Part shown: positions 35,473-45,352 of the stretch, one piece after another
Position numbering within the stretch: position 1 is the first letter of the stretch
Layout of the letters: each line of letters opens with the position of its first letter
Origin: Undibacterium pigrum
GTDB taxonomy: Bacteria > Pseudomonadota > Gammaproteobacteria > Burkholderiales > Burkholderiaceae_D
NCBI RefSeq assembly: GCF_003201815.1
Contig: NZ_QJKB01000002.1
Coordinates: 124,001-188,000 of the forward strand
Direction: 5' to 3'
DNA: 64,000 bases
Program-made: the position numbers and the translations under genes
Notes under the pieces: generated by a model
The model's database searches: none
What the model was told of the DNA's origin: nothing
What the model saw: the letters and a program-made list of their open reading frames with translations, nothing else

Positions 35473-36537
35473 ATGCGCCGCTTGTGGCTTTTTTATACCC
35501 TGGCCTGGCTAGCGTATTCCATCTTGATTGCGATGGCGATACAGGTCGACGGCTTGTCCAAAGGCCAATTTGACTTGCAACTGGCGCTGTATTCTGAAAT
35601 CAATACTTTGCCGGCGGCGCTGACCCTGGCCTTTATCTGGCCCCTGACTGGCGTGATGGAACGCAAGGCTTTGCGCCCCATCACTATCGTGTTTGTCCAC
35701 ATCCTGTTGTCAGTGGTATTCGGCTTTTTCTGGCACTACATGGTCAGTGGATTCATGCAATTGATAGTGCATATCAAAGAAATCATAGAAGTACGCCCCC
35801 TGAGTGCCTATATCTGGCCCTTCCTGTACAGCCTGATGATGTATGGCGTGGTTGCCGCTATTTTTCATTCCGTGCGTTCCAGCGAGGCGCGTCGCATGCA
35901 GGCCCTGGCTGCATCCCAGGCTCAGGGTTTGCTGGTGGTGGCCGAGCTGGCCAGCCTGCGCAATAAACTCAATCCCCACTTCCTGTTCAATACCCTGCAT
36001 TCCATCATTGCCCTCATGCGCAAGGATGGCAAGGCGGCTGAGGCGGCCCTGTTCCGCTTCTCTGACATGTTGCGCTATGTGCTGGATGCAGAAAAAAATG
36101 GCACTACCCATGTTGCCCTGGAAGATGAACTCAATTTCGTGCGTGACTACCTCAACCTGGAAGCGCTGCGCCTGGGTCACAGGCTGAATGTGGACTGGCA
36201 GCTTGATGAAATGGCAGGTGGCTTTGGCCTGCCGCCGCTGACAGTCCAGCCATTGGTGGAAAACAGTATCAAACATGCCTTCAACCCACGCGCCCAGCCT
36301 GGCAAGCTGCTCATCAAGACCAGGCTCAAGGCCTTGCATGGCGAGCTGGAAATCACTATCCGCGATGATGGCCCCGGTGCTGAACTGGCCGATGTACATG
36401 CTTCCAGCGGTATAGGCGTGAAAACCGTAGAACGACGCCTGCATCTGGAATATGGCGGGCGTTCCAGTTTCAGCATAGATACTGCACCCGGACAGGGTTT
36501 TCAAATATGTTTGACCATACCTATTTCTTCAGTCTGA
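35473..36537 (+). CDS. LytS/YehU-type membrane histidine kinase
   Basis: 354 residues: four hydrophobic segments in the first 130 residues, then a His_kinase domain with the acceptor LNPHFLFNTLHS (about residue 172) and a HATPase with VENSIKHAF and DDGPGAE. The ATG at 35473 follows AAAGGA. It is followed 13 bases later by its LytTR regulator, forming a complete two-component pair. No lrgAB-like or other obvious target is adjacent. Confidence 0.93.
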   Translation: MRRLWLFYTLAWLAYSILIAMAIQVDGLSKGQFDLQLALYSEINTLPAALTLAFIWPLTGVMERKALRPITIVFVHILLSVVFGFFWHYMVSGFMQLIVHIKEIIEVRPLSAYIWPFLYSLMMYGVVAAIFHSVRSSEARRMQALAASQAQGLLVVAELASLRNKLNPHFLFNTLHSIIALMRKDGKAAEAALFRFSDMLRYVLDAEKNGTTHVALEDELNFVRDYLNLEALRLGHRLNVDWQLDEMAGGFGLPPLTVQPLVENSIKHAFNPRAQPGKLLIKTRLKALHGELEITIRDDGPGAELADVHASSGIGVKTVERRLHLEYGGRSSFSIDTAPGQGFQICLTIPISSV

Positions 36538-36550
36538 TCTGGCAGCCAAC

Positions 36551-37294
36551 ATGACTAAAATTAAAACCGCCTTTATTGCAGAAGATGAACCACTGGCACG
36601 CGAAGTCTTGCGCGATGCCATCAGTGACAGGCCAGAGCTCAGCCTCATCGGTGAAGCTGCCGATGGTGTCACGGCTCTGGCGCAAATCAATTTGCTGAAA
36701 CCTGACGTGGTGTTCATGGATATACAAATGCCCGAGATGACTGGCCTGGAAGTCTTGCGCCGTCTCAGCCATTTGCCTGACATAGTCTTCACGACGGCGT
36801 ATGACCAGTATGCGGTGACGGCCTTTGAATTGCATGCAGTGGATTATCTGCTCAAGCCTTTTTCACGCGAGCGTTTTGATGCGGCGGTAGACCGATTGCT
36901 GGATGCGCCGCCTTCCATGCAGGCGATGGAACATGCCTTGAACCTGGCGGCAGGCCGTGACACCGGGCGGCTGGAACGCATACTGGTGCGTGACCGTGGC
37001 CATATCTTCCCGGTCAATGTGAATGACATCGCCTACCTGAAGGCCGATGCCAAATACACCGCCATCATCGTTGGCGACAGAACCCACCTGGTCAGGCTGG
37101 GCATTACTGAACTGGAAACCAGGCTGGACCCGGCGCGCTTTATACGGATACACCGCTCCTTGCTGGTGAACCTGGATTTCGTCGAATCCATGAAAGCCGA
37201 TGAGCAATCGCAATTGCGTCTGCATATGCGCGATGGCAGTGTCTTGCTGGCAAACCGCGAAGCATCCAGGATGCTGCGCGATATGTCGATCTGA
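36551..37294 (+). CDS. LytTR-family response regulator
   Basis: 247 residues: a receiver domain (1-125, AEDEPLAREVL, phospho-Asp in VFMDIQMP, Lys in LLKPF) and a LytTR DNA-binding domain (about 143-245, DIAYLKADAKYTAI, FIRIHRSLLVNLDFV). It is the partner of the kinase just upstream. Binding sites cannot be assigned from one genome. Confidence 0.95.
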   Translation: MTKIKTAFIAEDEPLAREVLRDAISDRPELSLIGEAADGVTALAQINLLKPDVVFMDIQMPEMTGLEVLRRLSHLPDIVFTTAYDQYAVTAFELHAVDYLLKPFSRERFDAAVDRLLDAPPSMQAMEHALNLAAGRDTGRLERILVRDRGHIFPVNVNDIAYLKADAKYTAIIVGDRTHLVRLGITELETRLDPARFIRIHRSLLVNLDFVESMKADEQSQLRLHMRDGSVLLANREASRMLRDMSI

Positions 37295-37314
37295 TCAATA
37301 TTGAACCTGCAGAT

Positions 37315-37902
37315 TTATTGCACTTGTGGATTGCTGAAGGTATATTCAAAATACGCAAACACTTCACGTGTCAGCGAATAGGCATCCCGTATTTCGTAGT
37401 CGGTGGAATGCACGTGCCCCACGGGTTCGACACCAAATTTTTTCATCGCCAGTTGAAAGCGCGCTATATGAAAAAACTGGCTGACCAGCATGCTGGACTT
37501 CCAGTTTTTCTCGTGCATCAGCGTGGCCGCTGCTCTGGCTGTGGCAAAAGTATTGATGCCCTGATTATCGGTATACACAGCCGCCACCGGTACGCCGTGC
37601 TCAACCAGGTAATTTTTCATGACTTCGGCTTCATCATGGCCTTCTTCACCTGTACCACCGCTGACCAGGATAGCCTTGCACTTTTGTGCCATATACAGGC
37701 GCAAGGCGGCGTTCAGGCGGCCACGCAAGCGGTCGGATGGTTTGCCATCAGGGTTGACAGTATTGCCCGGCACGATGGCCAGATCGGCCACCACGATCTG
37801 GTCACGCAAACCCAGGGTGGAAATGGCTGCCGCCATGAACAGGAGGCAGATCAGCAGCGCCAGGCTGAACTGTTTTATTTTCTTTTGCAGTGTATAAGGC
37901 AT
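37315..37902 (-). CDS. SanA/YdcF-like DUF218 protein
   Basis: 195 residues with one N-terminal membrane helix (about 12-32) and a periplasmic DUF218 domain (about 38-185: ADLAIVPGNTVNPDGKPSDRLRGRL, ILVSGGTGEEGHDEA, VSQFFHIARF). The family is linked to envelope barrier functions and to binding of nucleotide-like ligands, but its reaction is not settled. Convergent with the LytTR gene. Confidence 0.88.
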   Translation of the reverse strand: MPYTLQKKIKQFSLALLICLLFMAAAISTLGLRDQIVVADLAIVPGNTVNPDGKPSDRLRGRLNAALRLYMAQKCKAILVSGGTGEEGHDEAEVMKNYLVEHGVPVAAVYTDNQGINTFATARAAATLMHEKNWKSSMLVSQFFHIARFQLAMKKFGVEPVGHVHSTDYEIRDAYSLTREVFAYFEYTFSNPQVQ

Positions 37903-37996
37903 GTAAGCATGGCGAATAATGAAGAGGAACCCGCATGCTAAGCCTTTTCAGGTATGAATGCAAAATCATGCTCAGGCTAGCTGCATTCTTCCGGTC

Positions 37997-39937
37997 TCAG
38001 GCAGATAACATGGCACGCCGGTTGATCTGCCAGGACCTGGCCCATTGGCTGAAGACATCGGCAGGCATGGGTTTGCAGAAATAATAGCCCTGGCCAGTAT
38101 CACAGCCCATCTCCTGCAGTTGCTGCTCGGTTTTGGCACTTTCTATGCCTTCGGCTACTACCTTGAGGTTGAGGTTATGCGCCAGTTGTATGGCTGACAG
38201 CACAATGGCACGGCAACTGGCATCAATCGCCATGGTGCGCATGAAACTCTGGTCTATTTTGAGTTCATCTATCTTCAGGTTTTTCAGGTACGACAGTGAA
38301 GAGTGACCCACACCAAAATCATCAATAGACAGACGGAAGCCCAGTTTATGCAAACCCAGTATGGTTTGCGTGGCAACTTCTGTTGAATCGACAAAGCCGG
38401 TCTCGGTCAGTTCCAGCACCACATATTCTGCGGGCAAGTTGAATTCTTTCAGTAGTCCGTGCAGATTATTCACAAGCTCACCATCCATCAGGCATCTGGC
38501 GGAGAGATTGATGGAGACGTTGAGGTTCAGGCCCTCGCCACGCCATCTGGCCAGCTGACCAAAGGCTTCGCGCATGACCCACAGGGTAAAGGGTTTGATA
38601 AGGCCGGATTTTTCTGCAATCGGTATGAATTCAGCAGGAGCGATAGGGCCAGCTACCGGGTCTATCCACCTTGCCAGGGCTTCGGCGCCGGTGACGGCAC
38701 CGGTTTTTAAATCGATCTGAGCCTGGTAATGCAGGCTGAGCCCGCCTTTTTGCAGGGCCTCATGCAATTGTATGAAGAGCTGTTGCTGGCGGCTGAATTG
38801 CTGTTCTTGTCTTTCATCAAAAAAGGCCAGGTTGTGATTGGCAAACTGGGCTTGCAGCATGGCCTGGGTTGCCTTGCGTAGCAGGGTATCAGCATCTTCG
38901 CCATGTCTGGGGAAGCTGGCGATACCTATCGTATGATCGATGTGGATGGCATAGTCATTGATTTTATACTCAAGACGAAAAGCCAGGATTTCCCTGATGA
39001 TGTCAGTGGCAGTGATATCTTCAGAATGCTTGCGGTAGATACAGACAAATTCATCACGCCGTATGCGTGCAAAGATGCCACGTGAACCTACTGCGGCTGT
39101 CATGGTGTTGGCAATATTGCGTATCAGTTTGTCACTGGCATCGGTACCGATGATATTGCTGGTCTCAAACATTTTTTTGAGACGTATATGCGCTACCAGC
39201 AGGGTATGCCCGCGTTCCTGGGCCAGGCTGATTTCGCGGTTGAGTATGTCCAGCAGACGCAGGCGATTAGGCAAGCCAGTGACGGTATCCTGGTATGCAG
39301 CCTGTTCCAGTTTGTTGGTGTAGTCGCGGTTTCTGGCCTGTATGCCTTGTTCGCTGACATACAGTTTTTCTTTCAACAGACTGTGACTGAAGTTGTAGGC
39401 CAGGGCGATGCCGGTATACAACAGCATGGCCACACTGGCCTGCACCATGAATTTTTCATCATAGACATAAGCGAAGGAAAATTCGCGGACGCCCCAGATG
39501 CTGAGCAACATGGACATCAGCCACAGCAAACTCCAGCGCGCACCCTGGCGCTGACCCTTGAGCCACAAGGCCAGGAAGGGGAAAGCATATATCCACACTA
39601 CCCCGCTGCCAGCGATGCCACCCAGCACCACCAGTGCCACGCAACTTCCCAGGCCAAACAGCAAGAGCAAGGATTCAGCCATGGTCAGCAACTGGTCCTT
39701 GCCTGACAACAGGAATGCCGCACCCAGTACCAGCACGGCGCTGAGTGCCAGGATCAGGCCAGGCAGGCGGTAGCCAGACTGCAGGTAATTCGCCAGGCCT
39801 AGCAGCAAAGCGCAGGGTAAAGCCACATACACCAGTTGCCGCACATGGGGTTTGCGTTCACTGGCACTCATCTCATGTGCTGCCAGCATGCCCAGCATGC
39901 CTTTCAGAAATCCGGAATGTAGCATCTGTTGTCTCAT
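37997..39937 (-). CDS. Membrane GGDEF-EAL protein with degenerate GGDEF
   Basis: 646 residues: about six to seven transmembrane helices (30-200), a GGDEF domain (about 225-385) and an EAL domain (about 400-640). The cyclase signature reads RIRRDEF instead of GGDEF, so the cyclase is probably inactive or a GTP-sensing domain. EAL residues are kept (GAEALARW, LELTETG, DDFGVGHSSL, AEGIES). It is therefore likely a cyclic-di-GMP phosphodiesterase. The ATG at 39937 has GAGGAG about 9 bases upstream, preferred to TTG 39961. Confidence 0.93.
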   Translation of the reverse strand: MRQQMLHSGFLKGMLGMLAAHEMSASERKPHVRQLVYVALPCALLLGLANYLQSGYRLPGLILALSAVLVLGAAFLLSGKDQLLTMAESLLLLFGLGSCVALVVLGGIAGSGVVWIYAFPFLALWLKGQRQGARWSLLWLMSMLLSIWGVREFSFAYVYDEKFMVQASVAMLLYTGIALAYNFSHSLLKEKLYVSEQGIQARNRDYTNKLEQAAYQDTVTGLPNRLRLLDILNREISLAQERGHTLLVAHIRLKKMFETSNIIGTDASDKLIRNIANTMTAAVGSRGIFARIRRDEFVCIYRKHSEDITATDIIREILAFRLEYKINDYAIHIDHTIGIASFPRHGEDADTLLRKATQAMLQAQFANHNLAFFDERQEQQFSRQQQLFIQLHEALQKGGLSLHYQAQIDLKTGAVTGAEALARWIDPVAGPIAPAEFIPIAEKSGLIKPFTLWVMREAFGQLARWRGEGLNLNVSINLSARCLMDGELVNNLHGLLKEFNLPAEYVVLELTETGFVDSTEVATQTILGLHKLGFRLSIDDFGVGHSSLSYLKNLKIDELKIDQSFMRTMAIDASCRAIVLSAIQLAHNLNLKVVAEGIESAKTEQQLQEMGCDTGQGYYFCKPMPADVFSQWARSWQINRRAMLSA

Positions 39938-40252
39938 CGCAAAGCTCTCCTCTGCAATCAATACCGTCCATATTGACGCAGCTATCAGGTGATAGAGGCA
40001 ATGCCAGTTTCAGGATTTATTAATGGGCGGCAAATATTGGCAGAAAGTCTGCGTCAGGAAAATCTGCCATTTACGTGACAGCGCCCTTGCCTGCTGGCTA
40101 TGAGATTAAAGTTTAGTGCATTTTTTACAAAGTTAAAGTATTTGCAATGTTATTTTTGAAATAATTTTTCACCTGTTGGAAAATGCACACCTTTCCTTTA
40201 ATTTTCTTTAATGAAATGCGTGAGATGTGATTTGGCTACATGCAGCCTGGGT
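39938..40252. other. Intergenic region upstream of the GGDEF-EAL gene
   Basis: 315 bases between two minus-strand genes. The part near 40110-40200 is AT-rich. It should contain the promoter of the GGDEF-EAL gene. I see no repeat, RNA or clear operator. Confidence 0.35.
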
Positions 40253-41230
40253 TTAAGTTGCCTGCAATATGTTTTGCGGATTGCCATTAGCAAAATCGAC
40301 GATGTTCTGGAAAGCAATGCGGAAATACAGTTCATAGCTACCTTGCTCTACATAACCCAGATGCGGGGTGGCCAGGACATTTTCCCTGTGCAGCAAGGGA
40401 TGATCCCTGGCAACGGGTTCGCTCTCGAAAACATCAATCGCAGCAAAGCCGGGGCGGCCAGCATCGAGTGCTGCTTCCAGGGCACCTTGCTGCACCAGTT
40501 CGGCACGGCTGGTATTGACGAACAGGGCATCCGGCTTCATCAGTGCCAGGTCAGTCTGGCTGACGATGCCACGGGTAGCATCGTTGAGGCGCAGATGCAT
40601 GCTGATGATGTCGCATTCAGCAAAAAAGGCTTCTTTGGAGTTTGCTACCAGCAAACCATCTGCGGCTGCCTGCGTAAGGCTTGGTTCACGTCCCCACACC
40701 ATGACCTGCATGCCAAAGGCCCTGGCATAGCCAGCGATCATCTTGCCTATCTTGCCATAGCCCCAGATACCCAGAGTACGTTTCTTCAGGACACGGCCCA
40801 ACTGGTTGTGTGCTGGATCGAGGGAAGAGGTTTGCCAGACACCATCCTGCAACAGTTGAGCGTAACTGGTCAGCTTGCGTGACGCCGCCATGATCAGGGT
40901 CCAGGTCAGCTCAGCTGGCGCAGTAGGGTCACCTATGCCTTCGGCGATGGCAATACCCAGTTCATGGGCGGCGGCAATGTCGATGTTGCCTGCGACTTTG
41001 CCAGTCTGGGAAATGAGCTTCAGATTCGGCAGCTTTTGCATCAGGGCACGGTTCAGGCGGGTGCGTTCACGTATAAGTACGACAGCGTCAAAAGCCTGCA
41101 GACGTATCGCCAGCTGGCCTGTACCCACGGCAGTATTGTTGAAGACTTTGACTTCATGGTCCTTCAATAATTCAAAGCAAGGCAGTTGCCGGACTACGTC
41201 CTGGTAATCATCAAGTATGGCTATTTTCAT
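40253..41230 (-). CDS. D-2-hydroxyacid dehydrogenase family protein
   Basis: 325 residues of the formate/glycerate dehydrogenase superfamily. The NAD-binding motif reads GIWGYGKIGKMIAGYARAFGMQVMVW (about residues 150-175). Catalytic Arg lies in NTSRAELV, Glu in FESEPV and His in ATPHLGYV. It begins MKIAILDDYQ, typical of a branch annotated as phosphoglycerate dehydrogenase-like, but it lacks ACT domains, so the substrate is uncertain. Confidence 0.9.
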   Translation of the reverse strand: MKIAILDDYQDVVRQLPCFELLKDHEVKVFNNTAVGTGQLAIRLQAFDAVVLIRERTRLNRALMQKLPNLKLISQTGKVAGNIDIAAAHELGIAIAEGIGDPTAPAELTWTLIMAASRKLTSYAQLLQDGVWQTSSLDPAHNQLGRVLKKRTLGIWGYGKIGKMIAGYARAFGMQVMVWGREPSLTQAAADGLLVANSKEAFFAECDIISMHLRLNDATRGIVSQTDLALMKPDALFVNTSRAELVQQGALEAALDAGRPGFAAIDVFESEPVARDHPLLHRENVLATPHLGYVEQGSYELYFRIAFQNIVDFANGNPQNILQAT

Positions 41231-41387
41231 GGTTTATCCTCATTCGTCCTTATACATTCTTTAAAATCCGGGAAAATTCGTATTCCTGCTTTTATTCAGA
41301 TTTGCGTTGAAAAATCTTCACTTTCATAAAACGTAAAACAATGATAATGAAACTGAGGCAAAATTCGCTTCCTGCCAGACTCGCGTG

Positions 41388-41393
41388 TACAAT
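41388..41393 (+). promoter_or_regulatory. Possible -10 box for pckG
   Basis: TACAAT lies within the 383-base gap before pckG, with a weak TTCGCT 18 bases upstream. The leader of about 215 bases that would follow is GC-rich between 41420 and 41560 and could hold structure. The rest of the gap shows nothing recognisable. Confidence 0.35.
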
Positions 41394-41613
41394 GTCCGCC
41401 TACGTAGCTTTTAGATTCTTCCGCCCCGCGCCATCCTGCCGGGCGCAAGCCAGGAGCCAAGACACCCTCTTGTCTTCGTATTATCCGACAGAACCGCCGC
41501 TATGGTGTTCGCCTTGCTTGAGCGCTCCTGCGATCGCATCGCCACAATCTAACGACGATCCTGCCGTGCCGCTACACCGGTTTTTTTATTGAAATGGCAT
41601 TGGAGGTAGTATC

Positions 41614-43464
41614 GTGAATCAACCCATCATGAAAGGTGTGGCTGCATTAAACGCACCCGCTTACGTGAAACATCAGAAATTGATCAACTGGATCGCCGAA
41701 ATGGCGGCCTTGACCAAACCTGACAATATCTATTGGTGTGACGGCTCGCAAGAAGAGTATGACCGTCTGTGCGCACAAATGGTTGCCGCTGGCACCATGA
41801 AGAAGCTCAATGAAGCCAAGCGCCCGAATAGTTACCTGGCCTGCTCCGACCCATCGGACGTGGCCCGTGTCGAAGACCGCACCTATATCTGTTCGACCAA
41901 TAAGGAAGACGCAGGCCCGACCAATAACTGGATGGCCCCCGCAGAAATGCGCGCCACCCTGAACCCCATGTTTGATGGCTGCATGCGTGGCCGCACCATG
42001 TATGTCGTGCCTTTTTCCATGGGCCCGCTGGGCTCACCTATCGCCCATATAGGCGTGGAATTGTCTGATTCCCCTTACGTTGCCGTCAACATGCGCATCA
42101 TGACGCGCATGGGCCAGGCGGTATATGACGTACTGGGTACGGACGGTGATTTCGTTCCTTGCGTACACACAGTAGGCGCACCATTGGCAGAAGGCCAGGC
42201 CGATGTGGCATGGCCATGCAATAACACCAAATACATCGTGCATTATCCAGAAACGCGCGAAATCTGGTCTTTTGGTTCCGGTTACGGTGGCAATGCACTG
42301 CTGGGCAAGAAATGTTTTGCCCTGCGTATCGCCTCCACCATGGGCCGTGACCAGGGCTGGCTGGCAGAACATATGCTGATCCTCGGTGTAGAGTCGCCAG
42401 AGGGCAAAAAGCATTATGTCGCAGCAGCCTTCCCGTCTGCCTGCGGCAAGACCAATTTCGCCATGCTGATCCCCGCCATCAAAGGCTGGAAAGTCACAAC
42501 GATTGGTGACGACATCGCCTGGATCAAACCTGGTGCAGATGGCCGTTTGTATGCCATCAACCCGGAAGCCGGTTATTTTGGCGTGGCACCTGGTACCAAT
42601 ACTGCCACCAATTCCAACTGCATGGCATCTCTTACAGCCAACACCATTTTCACCAATGTCGGCCTGACCGATGATGGCGATGTCTGGTGGGAAGGCATGA
42701 GCAAGGAAGCCCCAGCGCACCTGATAGACTGGCAAGGTAAGGACTGGACACCAGAAATCGCCAAGGAGACTGGCCGTAAAGCCGCCCATCCAAATGCGCG
42801 TTTCACGGTGGCTGCAACACAAAACCCTGTCATTGATGCAGCATGGGATGACCCGGCTGGCGTGCCTATCTCTGCCTTCATCTTTGGTGGCCGTCGCTCA
42901 ACGACCGTGCCTCTGGTGACCGAAGCCCGTAACTGGGTAGAAGGCGTCTACATGGCAGCGACCATGGGTTCTGAAACTACGGCTGCAGCCGTAGGCCAGC
43001 AAGGCGTGGTACGCCGTGATCCTTTCGCCATGTTGCCTTTCATGGGTTACAACATGAGTGACTATTTCCAGCACTGGCTGGACATGGGCAAGAAGATAGA
43101 AGCAGCGGGCGCTACACAGCCAGCCATTTTCTGCGTCAACTGGTTCCGTACGGATGACAACGGCAAATTTGTCTGGCCAGGTTTTGGCGACAATATGCGC
43201 GTGTTGAAGTGGATGCTGGAACGCATAGAAGGCAAGGCCAATGGTGTGGAAAACATCTTTGGTGTTACCCCTACCTTTGCCGACCTGAACTGGGAAGGCC
43301 TGAACTTCACGCAAGCGCAGTTCGATACCATCACTTCCATCGACAAGGCAGCCTGGGAAGCAGAGTTGAAACTGCATGCCGAGTTGTTTGAAAAACTGGC
43401 TTACCATTTGCCAGCTGAGCTGGAAGCGACCCGCGTCGCCCTGGAAAAACGCCTGGCAGCCTGA
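41614..43464 (+). CDS. pckG: Phosphoenolpyruvate carboxykinase (GTP)
   Basis: 616 residues. Converts oxaloacetate and GTP to phosphoenolpyruvate, the first step of gluconeogenesis. The P-loop with its reactive Cys is visible as [13 protein letters not shown] (near residue 275). Other GTP-type segments include [15 protein letters not shown], the [14 protein letters not shown] stretch and [14 protein letters not shown] start with a strong GGAGG 8 bases upstream. The enzyme links well with putA, mmsA and glpK, all feeding carbon toward central intermediates. Confidence 0.97.
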   Translation: MNQPIMKGVAALNAPAYVKHQKLINWIAEMAALTKPDNIYWCDGSQEEYDRLCAQMVAAGTMKKLNEAKRPNSYLACSDPSDVARVEDRTYICSTNKEDAGPTNNWMAPAEMRATLNPMFDGCMRGRTMYVVPFSMGPLGSPIAHIGVELSDSPYVAVNMRIMTRMGQAVYDVLGTDGDFVPCVHTVGAPLAEGQADVAWPCNNTKYIVHYPETREIWSFGSGYGGNALLGKKCFALRIASTMGRDQGWLAEHMLILGVESPEGKKHYVAAAFPSACGKTNFAMLIPAIKGWKVTTIGDDIAWIKPGADGRLYAINPEAGYFGVAPGTNTATNSNCMASLTANTIFTNVGLTDDGDVWWEGMSKEAPAHLIDWQGKDWTPEIAKETGRKAAHPNARFTVAATQNPVIDAAWDDPAGVPISAFIFGGRRSTTVPLVTEARNWVEGVYMAATMGSETTAAAVGQQGVVRRDPFAMLPFMGYNMSDYFQHWLDMGKKIEAAGATQPAIFCVNWFRTDDNGKFVWPGFGDNMRVLKWMLERIEGKANGVENIFGVTPTFADLNWEGLNFTQAQFDTITSIDKAAWEAELKLHAELFEKLAYHLPAELEATRVALEKRLAA

Positions 43465-43489
43465 GTTTCAGGCTTCATGCATTAACAAG

Positions 43490-43516
43490 AACGCGGCTAC
43501 GGCCGCGTTTTTTGTT
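43490..43516 (+). terminator. Rho-independent terminator of pckG
   Basis: AACGCGGC (43490-43497) pairs with GCCGCGTT (43502-43509) over a four-base loop and is followed by a T-run. Confidence 0.9.
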
Positions 43517-43613
43517 TTTTAGATAAGCTGGAAAAGCTTACCGAACGGGTGTATAAATATCGACTGGCTACTTCATTTGATGCTGGCCGACATTCCGACA
43601 CTCCGGGAACCCC

Positions 43614-44396
43614 ATGCGTCCATCTCCATCATGGCTGTTGCTGCTACTGCTGACTGGCAGCATCCTGCTTTCACCGGCTGAGGTGCTGGGACAGACACAG
43701 AACCGCGAAGAGCGAAGGCTGGATGTTTCGCTGTCTGATATCAACCGACCCAGTACCTTGATGGCTCAAAAAGTCTTGAGCAAGGCGTATGAACAACTGG
43801 GTATCAAGCTCAATTTCATCGCCACGCCGGCAGCGCGGGCGCTCAGCATGTGGACTGCAGGCAGGCTGGACGCAGTTTCTGCCAAGGTCATCGACACCGG
43901 TTTGCCGGATTCCATCAAGATAGACATACCCATCGTTTATGAAGAAGCGGTGGTGTTTGCTGTGAAAAAGAATGTCAGCGTGGATGGCTTCGACAGCCTG
44001 AAGCCCTATGTGGTCGGCTATGTCAGCGGGATTGCCTATCTTGAAGACAGACTCCGGAATGTGCCGCAAAAAGAACCAGCGCCCAGTCTGGAATCCCTGT
44101 TCCGCAAACTCGATGCCGGGCGCACCGATGTTGCCATCGACTCACGCTTCAGTTTTTGCCTGGTGCGCAAACTGGGTTTGAACCGCATACAGATACTGGA
44201 GCCATCACTGGAAAAAAGGCTGGGCTACCATTTCCTGCATACCAGACACCAGCAAATCGCCACTGCCCTGGAGCCGGTACTACGCAATATGGAAAAAGAT
44301 GGCAGTATCAAAAAGATACAGGAAGAAGTCATGCAAGAGTATATGGAGCAATGCACAGAACTTTCTGATGCCAGAAACAAGAAAGCCGCAGGCTAG
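43614..44396 (+). CDS. Periplasmic solute-binding protein, family 3-like
   Basis: 260 residues: a signal peptide (1-26) and a two-lobed domain with ARALSMWTAGRLDAVSAKV and LFRKLDAGRTDVAIDS segments, similar in type to the protein at 3286. No transport genes adjoin, so it may be a lone binding protein. Immediately followed by a terminator that overlaps its stop codon. Confidence 0.78.
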   Translation: MRPSPSWLLLLLLTGSILLSPAEVLGQTQNREERRLDVSLSDINRPSTLMAQKVLSKAYEQLGIKLNFIATPAARALSMWTAGRLDAVSAKVIDTGLPDSIKIDIPIVYEEAVVFAVKKNVSVDGFDSLKPYVVGYVSGIAYLEDRLRNVPQKEPAPSLESLFRKLDAGRTDVAIDSRFSFCLVRKLGLNRIQILEPSLEKRLGYHFLHTRHQQIATALEPVLRNMEKDGSIKKIQEEVMQEYMEQCTELSDARNKKAAG

Positions 44397-44410
44397 CTGC
44401 GGCTTTTCTT
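44382..44410 (+). terminator. Rho-independent terminator
   Basis: AAAGCCGCAG (44382-44391) pairs with CTGCGGCTTT (44397-44406) over five bases, then TCTTT. The stop codon is in the loop. Confidence 0.85.
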
Positions 44411-44427
44411 TGCATTGCTATTATTGA

Positions 44428-44841
44428 TCAGCGATGTACTGGCAACATACTGGGTTTGCGACTCAGGCCACTCCTGGCTGTTGCTTGCTCTGAGGCTTGC
44501 ATGATGGCAGTGGCTCCCAGCGCATGTTCAGTGGCAACTGGCTTGCTCAGGCGGCGTGTCAGTTTATTGATCAGGGGTTTGCTGATATAGGCTGCAGGAA
44601 AAGCGATTGGCCATACTGTCAGCCATGCTTCCATCCAGGCGCCCACAAAATCATGGCCCCAACCCATCCACATCAGGCGTAATACAGCAGTCGCTACCAG
44701 ACTGACCAAACCTGTCGTCAGTATGGTAGGCAACATCGACGCCAGGCTTCTGGAGCCAGCCACTACACGCGGTTGGCGCTGTGTGGCTACCTGGCTCTGG
44801 ACAGAAGCACCAGCAAGGGAATAAACAGAAGAATGTTGCAT
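44428..44841 (-). CDS. DUF2798-family membrane protein
   Basis: 137 residues: a polar N-terminus (about 35 residues), two transmembrane helices (about 36-58 and 66-88) with the DUF2798-like WMEAWLTVWPIAFPAAYISKPLINKL, and a polar tail. No function is assigned to the family. It follows another small membrane protein on the same strand by 46 bases; the two are divergent from a LysR gene. Confidence 0.75.
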   Translation of the reverse strand: MQHSSVYSLAGASVQSQVATQRQPRVVAGSRSLASMLPTILTTGLVSLVATAVLRLMWMGWGHDFVGAWMEAWLTVWPIAFPAAYISKPLINKLTRRLSKPVATEHALGATAIMQASEQATARSGLSRKPSMLPVHR

Positions 44842-44887
44842 AAGACCAATTACTTATCTAATCGTGCTACTGTTAAGCCACGGGCGG

Positions 44888-45205
44888 TTAGCCACGGGCA
44901 GCCAGAGCGCGCAATTCAGCGGCCATGTTTGGCGATGTGCCATCGAGGTCGTTGGCGATGCGGCGGATAGTCAGCATGGTGCGCAGGTTGCGTGTTGCTG
45001 TTTTTTCTTCGCGGGATTGTTTTGGGCTGATGACCAGCAAGGCAGCACGGAACATACCCAGCAACATAGGTTTGAAAACGATCAGCATGGTAGCCAGGAT
45101 ACCCAGACCCAACAGAGGGCGGGCAGCACCGGCAAAAGCACTGATAGCGATTTGAGAAACTGGCAGGGCGCTGGCTGCTGGAAAGGCGATATTCAGGAAA
45201 GTCAT
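44888..45205 (-). CDS. Small membrane protein (105 aa)
   Basis: One or two hydrophobic segments (about residues 5-60, including LLGLGILATMLIVFKPMLLGMFRAALLV) and a basic C-terminal half (SPKQSREEKTATRN). Family not recognised. Divergent from the LysR gene with about 150 bases between starts, so it and the DUF2798 gene are the probable targets of that regulator. Confidence 0.65.
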   Translation of the reverse strand: MTFLNIAFPAASALPVSQIAISAFAGAARPLLGLGILATMLIVFKPMLLGMFRAALLVISPKQSREEKTATRNLRTMLTIRRIANDLDGTSPNMAAELRALAARG

Positions 45206-45352
45206 GATTTACTCCACTCTTTAAACACTTTGTAATGACGTCATAATATTGCAGTGCATCATATAATTCTAATTTTGATTTACCATATCAATTATGCTGT
45301 TTATGAATAATTGTCAGTAAGTATTGGTCATTTATTAACCGGAGCAAATAAC

